A DNA stretch of 64,000 nt, taken from positions 42,198,194 through 42,262,193 of the forward strand of contig CP136069.1 in NCBI GenBank assembly GCA_032622095.1, in the 5' to 3' direction. The translations under genes were made by a program, and so were the position numbers. Positions 57,453 through 64,000 of this stretch are shown one piece after another; the stretch's first letter is position 1; the number at the start of each line of letters is the position of its first letter. The notes beneath the pieces were generated by a model. It was not told where the DNA came from, did no database searches, and saw only the letters and a list, made by a program, of their open reading frames with translations. The DNA is from Siphonodentalium dalli. Lineage: Eukaryota > Mollusca > Scaphopoda > Gadilida > Siphonodentaliidae.

Positions 57453-58510
57453 CAAACACATGGCGATTGGTTGAAGGAATTTAAATTCATAATGCATCTT
57501 CTGTAAACTTGAAAAAAATGAAGGGGCCACAATTTCTACATTTTCAACCGATTCACAAAATTCACTCATAATGACACTCGGTACATCTTATAGATACTTC
57601 ACAAAAATTTTGGTTCAAATCGGAGAAAAAAAAATATGACAATTTTTGCCCCCCCCCCCCCCTTCCTAATACGGATCAATGTTTTTGGATCTTGGTCAAA
57701 ATTGCACCATTTCGTCTTCTTTCTATGGATAACACGCTCACATAAACCAAATCCAGTTCACGTGCGTTGTCTAGGAGGAGTTTTGTCCACAAGCACTTTC
57801 TCCTAAATCGATGTAGGAATACAATTTTCGATGGTCTGTAACTTGGACATTTCTCAACCGATTTCCAAAATTCTTTCAGGAGGATCATTAGTACGTCTTA
57901 TAGATACACGACAGTAAAAGTAGTTGAAATCATCGAAAAAATAAATTCGAAAATTTTGCCCCCACCCAAACCCCAAAAATATAAGTCCGTTCCTGTTCAA
58001 AACTTGTTTTCGTAGCAAGTTGCTAACGAGTAACTGCATAGAAGCCCTCATATCTGGATACCTTGAATGTTATAGGCGGACACAGTATGGGAAATAAATC
58101 TAATTTTGCTAATCATGGGCGACAACTATGTAGGGAAAGCTCGGACGTAGATTGTAATACATGGACCCAATAGGGCATACTGAGTTGTACCTATGGTCCA
58201 AATTTCGAGTTGCTGCTATTCATACTTTTCGAGATACTGCAACCCCCAGTTTTACACATAAAGGGAGATAACTCTGCAAAACAAGTTAGGACAAAATCAT
58301 ATATAGGCCGAATACCTACAACTATCATAGGGCTATAAACATACCAAATTCCAGCGCTCTATCTCTCATACTTCCTGAGATTTAAGCGTTATAAAATTGC
58401 TAAGTATAATAATAAATAATATTGGAAAAAAATTAAAAATTGAATAACAATATACTTCCATATTAAAATATGGAAGTATAATAATAATAATAGTGAACAA
58501 TAATCGTAAA
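57453..58510 (+). repeat. U repeats, terminal copies, with C run
   Basis: Diverged U copy from 57530, a C run at about 57649-57662, then a better copy from TTTTCGATGGTCTGTAACTT (57825) to the palindrome at about 58455 and TAATAATAATA. No frame is conserved between copies. Confidence 0.72.
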
Positions 58511-59128
58511 AGAACATTAACTCCGTAATGAAACATTGGGCCGAAATCACGATACCTTTATTTTCAGTGTACCTTAGATGACTACATTCGCTAGAGATTT
58601 CGCGTTCCTACTGCCATTAGTTTATGACTATTTCCAATTAAACTGAAAACGGCCCAATAGAAAAACCTACACCATGGAAGTATAATTAATCCAAACTTGA
58701 GCTGTGATAAGATGCCGATATCAAAAGTTGACACGGATGCAGTTTTTATTCCAAGTGCCAAAACTCTGCAAAAATGAAAAGACAAAACCGTTCCATGTGT
58801 ATATCCTTTCCCCGTGCTTGTTCGTGAGTATACGAAAGGTCACTCAAATTCGGCCTAGATGACGATTGCTTGAGATAGAGTCACCCAACGAATTCCTACC
58901 GAACAACTAGACTGACGGGTGGATGCATGGACGAAATACGAATACGAACGAATGGACATACGAAATCGATTTATATATCCCGGCCAAAGTCGATTGTGGA
59001 GAACAAAAAAACAGATAATCGAATATGATTTACTAATTTAATTGGTGGCACATGAGCCGCAAACAGACTTTTCGAAGTGAAGACACACAATTGTTGCATA
59101 TACATGTACATGTAGTTTGAACCAATAA
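58511..59128. other. Repeat tail and spacer 3' of the IgGFc-binding exon
   Basis: 58511-58680 resembles the tail of the T/U complex at 25680-25886 (AGAGATTTCGCGTTCCTACT, TTTCCAATTAAACTGAAAAC). Then unique-looking spacer. Confidence 0.45.
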
Positions 59129-59134
59129 TTTATT
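59129..59134 (-). promoter_or_regulatory. Possible polyadenylation signal of the IgGFc-binding gene
   Basis: TTTATT on the plus strand gives AATAAA on the minus strand, about 255 nt downstream of the stop codon. It lies beyond the duplicated 3' end. No cleavage site was verified. Confidence 0.35.
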
Positions 59135-59154
59135 TTGGAGTGAAGACATCTAGG

Positions 59155-59292
59155 TGAATGAGGTTGAACAAATTGTTTCTTTTTCAATTTTTGAATCAAT
59201 GCATCTTATGCATTACATAAGAGCTAGTCTGGATCAATCCGTGTGTTCATTACTGAAACGACATGGCATAAGAACGCGCGTCGTCTTCCACA
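59155..59292 (-). pseudogene. Duplicated 3' end of the IgGFc-binding exon
   Basis: It aligns with 59314-59424, the end of the coding exon plus start of the 3' UTR. On the minus strand 59289-59250 reads EDDARSYAMSFQ then stop, against ADDGRSYAMSLQ then stop in the intact exon. The UTR part matches too (GACATGGCATAAGAACG, AGGTTGA, TTTCTTTTTC). It has about 25 bp extra near 59190. It is either a tandem duplication of the gene end or the remnant of a neighbouring paralogue. Confidence 0.82.
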
Positions 59293-59387
59293 ATATCTCC
59301 AAAACATACAGTAGATGAATGAGGTTGACTAAATTCTTTCTTTTTCTATTTTACATAAGAACTAGCCTGGACCAAACAGTGCTTTCA

Positions 59388-60640
59388 TTATTGAAGCGAC
59401 ATGGCATAAGAACGTCCGTCGTCTGCCCCAAATGCGTATGCGGCGAACATAGCGCGGGGGTTGGTGGACCTCACCGAAGTATACCCCTTCGGATCATCAC
59501 TGTATACCCCTATCGTAGCGACCATGAAATCATTTGCGCCGACCACGCTCTTCCAAATTCGGGACGAGGGCTTCTCGTCCTTCACGACGAAGGTGTCGAC
59601 GAACTCTTTGAGGGCGACAATGACGATGAAGTGGTTTTCTAATTTCAGCAATGGTGTTTGGTAAATGATTTTGTCAGTGAATCGTTCAATTGGTGTTATC
59701 TCCACCATTGATGGGTCGCCATGGAGATTCGACATAATATCTCGACTGAACATAATGACTTGGATTGGTTTGGATGATTTAAGAAAATGACAAGGACTTG
59801 AACTATCGGCATCAAACTCCAACTCGCTGACGTCACCGCGCATTGCAACCATTTTCCTTGTCCCATCAACCGTAATTAGAGTGTCATTAACGCACGCGAT
59901 GATACGGAAAATATCGTTTCGACCAGTTTCTAATCTCGGTGTCTGTATGAGAATAAATTCAGTTCCCCACGCAACAGTCGGGCGATAGTTCTCGGTCAGA
60001 TGATCTTCTCCCCCAGTTCCGATCGCGACAAAAAGATGTCCACCAACGACGCTTACCGGTCCGTCTGACGTCACCAAAGAGCCGCTCAAATCATCTGCTG
60101 CCAAATACAATACCTGTAGACGATTCAGCGTAGTGCTTAGTTTATTTTCTACAGTCTGCCCACTCCCGGAATGTGTAAGGTTGCTTACTGTACTGGGGAA
60201 TTGAACGCGCACAGAGGTGTCTTCTTTGATTGCAACCACCATTACTTGAGCACCGAAAGTCCATGTCAAGACAAAATATTCAGTACCGATGAGGTGCAAG
60301 GGCACAAGATAGAATGCAGAAAGACCAAAGTCATCATAGTACACGATGCTTGAATACATATGCTGATGACAGTCGTAACTAGTGTTGAGGCAGTCAACAT
60401 GGATTCCGCGTTTAGTGTCCTTTCTCTGTAATAACGGCAAGGCGTACCCAAGTTCCATGACATTGTCTCCTCTTTTTAATCGAGCTTTTGTTCGATAAGG
60501 CAAATCGTAAAGCATCATGTCAACAGTGAATTGTTGAATGAAGTTCGTATCCATTGTTGCTACAACGACGAGGTGTCTCATCTCTGTGGTTGCATTAGGC
60601 AAAGCTGTGATAAATTCTTTTCCGGAATTACCATTGGCCC
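59388..60640 (-). CDS. IgGFc-binding domain protein, terminal exon (partial gene)
   Basis: The domain occurs in vertebrate IgGFc-binding/mucin-like proteins and in many secreted invertebrate proteins; a secreted or surface role is likely but not shown. Minus-strand frame: the exon starts at 60640 just after a good acceptor (pyrimidine-rich TTTCATTTTTTTAAG). Two bases complete a split codon (phase 1 intron), then ANGNSGKEFITALPN opens the domain. Family signatures follow: PLHLIGTEYFVLTW (about 113-126), DDLSGSLVTSDGPVSVVGGH (about 182-201) and TVAWGTEF (about 221-228). The C-terminus GADDGRSYAMSLQ is followed by TAA at 59388. The exon encodes about 416 residues without interruption. An ORF caller starting at the TTG at 60602 loses the first 12 residues. 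The signal peptide and upstream exons were not found before the window end; they may lie beyond the TTAA elements. Confidence 0.88.
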
Positions 60641-60674
60641 CTTAAAAAAATGAAATAAAAAAAACATATTGTCA

Positions 60675-61853
60675 TTAACCCTTCCATGACTGGACCTTCC
60701 TGATTATTTGCGAAAACCATGTGCCAATGCATTCTCTTATGATGCATGCGAGTTGGCCATAGGTCGCCTCGCATATATAAGAGAATGCATTGGCCTAACA
60801 AATTTTATATTTATTTTTATAATTGTTAAAAAATGTAAAATAAAAAATGAGAAAAAAAAATGAAACAAAATGGTTAAAAAATGTAAGAACTAATGATAAA
60901 AAAAATTGTTAAATAATGTAAGAACAAATGATAGAAATTGATTAAGAATGTAAGAGAAAATGAAATGAAATGAGAAAAATTTTATAGAATGAAAGAAAAT
61001 TTTGTTTTAAAATATATTAAAGAATGTAAGAAAAATTGATAAAATAAAATAAAATAAAAATAATTGATATAAACACCTAAAAAAAAAAAGTCCCCCTTAA
61101 TATATTTGTTTATATTTTATGAGATATTGAATGGATTTTGACAAAACTTTACGCAAATGTTTAGGGGTATCTGAGACACAAATGTGCGAGGAACCGTCCT
61201 GTGAGTTATGTTATGGCCGGCTGAGCACGAATTGAATGGAAGAGGGGAGCTTTTCAAAAGTTGCAAAACACCGACGTTGAGTGGACAAACACTTCAGTGT
61301 TCCATTGTTCACACAAGTTGCTACTGGCTGTAAAGGTGTCCAAAAGTGACACTGTGATTCCACGATAATATGCGTGTCATCTTCGGGACATATTGTGCCC
61401 TCTACATACCCAGGCAATTCAGTCTAACCAGTCTAACCAGTCTAACTCATGCCATGAGCAACACAGAGTTATTGAAAATAAGTCCCTTTGAAGCCCTTTT
61501 CAGTAAACCATGATTCCCACCATGTAGACCATTGAGATACCAACATACAAGGATGTTCCAAGCGAAGTGGGGGTAAGCACAGCCGAATGACTGATCACTC
61601 TACCTGTGTTTTTGTTTTGAAAAGTGCACTTCTTCCATTCAATTCGTGCCCACTCAACCATATCTCACATCACAGCACAGTGCTTAGCATAATTGATGTC
61701 TCTGGTACCACAAATCATTTGTGGAAAGTTTCATCAATCCATCAAATATCTCATAAAATATTACCGAATATTTTAGGGGGAGACTTTCTTTTTTTGAGGT
61801 GTTTATAAGAAAATGCATTGGCACGGGGTATTTAATGTCATGAAATGGGTTAA
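60675..61853. mobile_element. 1.18-kb TTAA-bounded element with TTAACCCTTCC ends and nested arms
   Basis: The ends TTAACCCTTCCATGAC and GTCATGAAATGGGTTAA are imperfect inverse repeats bounded by TTAA, so piggyBac-like. It carries the hairpin cassette at about 60721-60795 and half a cassette at 61803-61822. Next is an A-rich stretch (60800-61070) of ~35-bp repeats built on TTAAAGAATGTAAGAA. Inside, two ~215-bp inverted arms (about 61072-61290 and 61590-61805; shared ATTTTATGAGATATT and GCACGAATTGAATGGAAGA) form a second foldback level. It lies in the intron upstream of the IgGFc exon, 33 nt from the acceptor. Confidence 0.72.
61211..61417 (-). other. Cysteine-rich 68-codon open frame, unrecognised
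   Basis: Contains ICPEDDTHIIVESQCHFW and ATCVNNGTLKCLSTQRRC, with cysteine spacing reminiscent of small extracellular modules. It lies upstream, on the same strand as the IgGFc exon. However, it starts only at TTG, overlaps an inverted arm of the 1.18-kb element, and has no evident splice sites. Probably chance, but listed because of position and cysteine content. Confidence 0.15.
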
Positions 61854-61909
61854 TAGATATAACGTATATATGGAATCAAAGATATTGTACTCTACGAAAT
61901 TAATTAGTG

Positions 61910-62309
61910 TTAACCCTTTACCCAACAAACCGGCCAAAACCGGCCAAATAAAGCTTCAACAGCCTAAAATATCTTCGGTCTGTCTCAATAAAACCATACA
62001 AATATGGATATCATTGGAACCGGCTCCTTGGCCACATTGTGATAGTTACAGTTATGCCCTGTGCCAATGCATTCTCTTATATATGCGAGTCGACCATAGG
62101 TCGCCTCGCATATATAAGAGAATGCATTGGCCTAAACAAAAATCTTTTTTTAACACTTTTTACCATTTTTTCTTACATTCTTTAACAATTTTATAATTTT
62201 TAATGTGTTAACCAATGCATTCTCTTATATATGCGAGGCGACCTATGGTCGACTCGCATATATAAGAGAATGCATTGGCACAGGGCCCTTCTGTTGGGTA
62301 AAGGGTTAA
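61910..62309. mobile_element. TTAA-bounded double-hairpin MITE, copy 3
   Basis: Termini are TTAACCCTTTACCCAACA and TGTTGGGTAAAGGGTTAA. Hairpins lie at about 62060-62129 and 62212-62280. Nearly identical to the copies at 9767 and 14613. The interior has TTTTACCATTTTTTCTTACA and AACAATTTTATAATTTTTAA as in the others. Confidence 0.9.
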
Positions 62310-62517
62310 TGTATGACCCGCAACCGATGTGGTTTGGTAGCGCATGTTTACCATTATCATTAATTTGTAATTTGTCAGTTTATTGTACCAGGGAGATGAG
62401 GATAATCTATGAGAGTAGCACTCCAATCAACCAAATCCATATATTAGCAAATGAAATATGTTTAACCCTTGCAATACTAAATACTCATTGATGAGTAGTT
62501 ATCCATTAGAAAATGTG

Positions 62518-62576
62518 CAGATAAAAATTCAACAAACGACCACATATATATGTCGTTTGTTGAACTTATTATCTGA
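62518..62576. repeat. 59-bp hairpin
   Basis: CAGATAAAAATTCAACAAAC and GAC on the left face GTCGTTTGTTGAA...TTATCTG on the right around a CACATATATAT loop. The inner 13-bp stem is perfect. Confidence 0.85.
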
Positions 62577-62676
62577 AAAATTCTCACCAATTCAGCACTT
62601 GTATTATATTTCCATCTGACTGTCGTCTGCTAATTTATACTGAACAATCCTCCAAATGAATAAAAGACCATTCCAA

Positions 62677-63139
62677 TATGTGACCCGCCATATCAAATCC
62701 AGTCGGAAGTCGGGATTTTTTTTACCCTGTGCCAATGCATTCTCTTATATATGCGAGTCGACCATAGGTCGCCTCGCATATATAAGAGAATGCATTGGCT
62801 TAACAATTTTTTATCATGTTTTTTAAATAAATGTTTCTTACAATTTTTAGGACAAAATAAAAAAACATCCATTATCCTGCAGGGATCCCCACACATATAT
62901 ATACGCACATAGAAGAGTGTCGTCTGCTCATGTTTGTCTGGGGCTCTGTATGGGTGAAATTATAAAATTGTTAAAGAATACAAGAACAAATTATTAAAAT
63001 TGTAAAAAATTGTTAGGCCAATGCATTCTCTTATATATGCGAGGCGACCTATGGTCGACTCGCATATATAAGAGAATGCATTGGCACAGGGTAAAAAAAT
63101 CCCGACTTCCGACTGGATTTGATATGCGGGTCACATATA
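62677..63139. mobile_element. Hairpin MITE with ATATGTGACCCGCC termini, copy 2 (full length)
   Basis: Same ends as 3411-3731: ATATGTGACCCGCCATATCA outer and AGTCGGGATTTTTTTTACCC inner. Complete hairpins lie at about 62731-62799 and 63016-63084. The middle shares AAATAAATGTTTCTTACAAT and AACATCCATTATCCTGCAGG with copy 1, plus ~110 bp that copy 1 lacks. Confidence 0.88.
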
Positions 63140-63675
63140 TACTTTTTAACTGATGGGAGCATCCATTTAGTATTGGACGGTAAAACTATAAGGCGGTGGT
63201 GAGTAGGGGGTGTGGATCTTGTGTGATTTTTAAACTTGATATGAGCTGATAAGCATTTCGTCATGCAACTCTGGTCGACACATGACTAACTCCTTAAAAC
63301 ATGCAATACAATGCAGATGTGTTACAGAACGTGGGTTCAAACACCCACATGGGCGAAAATCGTGACCGGGGTAGGAAGCGGGGGTTACGAAATAAGTCAA
63401 GATATTACGAGTTGACTTAGCTGGAGTTGACTCATAATAGTGCACGGTGGGGAATCACTTGGTTTCGAAGTTGGTGAGTACCACGCATTCAAGATATACA
63501 TAAGAGATAAAGCGATATAGTGATCACTCGTCTGGATTGGTTCACAAAGATATAAACAGTTTTTGTAAACAATGCCCTGAACATTTTGTATTATATTATT
63601 TGTTATATATACGATTAGTCTGTACGTGTACGTTGATATGAATATGAATAATACTCACGCTATCTGATAAATTAT
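63140..63675. other. No recognisable feature
   Basis: Spacer between the MITE and the LINE fragment. GGGTTCAAACACCC at about 63331 is not an adequate pol III B box. Confidence 0.4.
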
Positions 63676-63966
63676 TTGTATAATGATATTTGTTATCGGG
63701 GAAACAGGAAGACAGCCCGGGAGGGCTATGTTCCCCCCCCCCAGCAATATACTGAATTATTATCTAGTTATATGTTAATTTATTGTAATATTCTCGAGTG
63801 CGAAAGCTTATCTAAAGCCAGGCGCCGTTTATTAACAACGCTATCGGACAAACGCCCCAATACAATCACTATGAGCGAACTACTTAATCAGAAAAATCCA
63901 ACAAGCCTACGACGACTATGTGATTTTATTAAAATTGTTAACCGCGAACTATCGAATATTGAATGA
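63676..63966 (+). pseudogene. LINE reverse transcriptase, extreme C-terminal fragment
   Basis: The 96-codon frame contains CNILECESLSKARRRLLTTL (about residues 37-56), then TITMSELLNQ and LRRLCDFIKIVNREL near the end. This order (partial zinc knuckle HxxxEC, an ARRRLL helix, LL segment, FI...NR end) is seen at the C-terminus of several non-LTR retrotransposon polymerases. The first part of the frame does not look like the family, and the knuckle's first cysteines are missing, so the copy is 5'-truncated. The stop at 63964-63966 could be the natural end. No poly-A or microsatellite tail is seen before the window end. Confidence 0.45.
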
Positions 63967-64000
63967 TTATAATATAAAATATTGAAGCGATTGTAATACT

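Noticed and set aside
59319-59642. 107-codon plus-strand frame and other frames opposite the IgGFc exon
   Set aside because: They are shadows of the minus-strand coding exon, which has clear family motifs and a splice acceptor.
63320-63345. Possible pol III B box
   Set aside because: GGGTTCAAACACCC departs from the consensus, and no A box lies at the right distance.

Overview
The window is AT-rich metazoan nuclear DNA, gene-poor and built mostly of mobile elements and their remains. The most informative coding pieces are an intronless profilin-like gene and a large exon carrying an IgGFc-binding domain. That domain is abundant in marine invertebrates such as molluscs and echinoderms. Together with a tRNA-derived SINE, LINE and Ty3/Gypsy relics, GTCCGTCC-rich tandem-monomer elements and many MITEs, this points to a marine invertebrate. 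A bivalve mollusc is plausible, but the sequence alone does not prove it. No prokaryotic features are present.

Layout. 1-9 kb: local duplications, a perfect 62-bp palindrome, a TGTCA-motif cluster, and the first hairpin MITE and foldback element. 9-15 kb: hairpin MITEs, a decayed LINE on the minus strand, and a 1.8-kb DNA transposon with GGGCC-type ends. 15.6-16.2 kb: the profilin-like gene (minus strand), flanked by copies of a TTAA-bounded element called F1 here. 18.7-21.3 kb: two nearly identical 0.65-kb MITEs around a full-length SINE with a perfect 14-bp target duplication. 21.3-27.3 kb: a decayed Ty3/Gypsy element (gag part and integrase part) split by F1, which is itself split by other repeats. 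27.3-31 kb: a second foldback copy, a small MITE and a tandem-monomer element. 32-36 kb: a transposon-like structure with GTAATC/GATTAC arrays at both ends, enclosing a tandemly duplicated 1.3-kb element. 37.4-42.3 kb: a 4.8-kb inverted-repeat structure. 43.5-44.7 kb: a foldback element whose arms are arrays of a 16-bp unit. 45.0-58.5 kb: a repeat complex (families T, U, V, W and Q) with a 4-kb element lacking long ORFs and a roughly 3-kb segmental duplication containing telomere-like CCCTAA-type sequence. 59.1-60.7 kb: the IgGFc-binding exon (minus strand), with a duplicated copy of its 3' end downstream and a TTAA-bounded element about 33 nt upstream of its splice acceptor. 60.7-63.2 kb: three more hairpin elements. 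63.7-64.0 kb: a LINE C-terminal fragment.

The most unusual theme is a 69-nt near-perfect hairpin cassette. It recurs with almost no change inside at least three element families that have different terminal sequences (ATATGTGACCC, TTAACCCTTTACCC and TTAACCCTTCC). The two genes have no evident functional link. Repeat family names (F1, P, Q, R, T, U, V, W) are labels made for this annotation only. All homology statements come from reading the sequence by eye.
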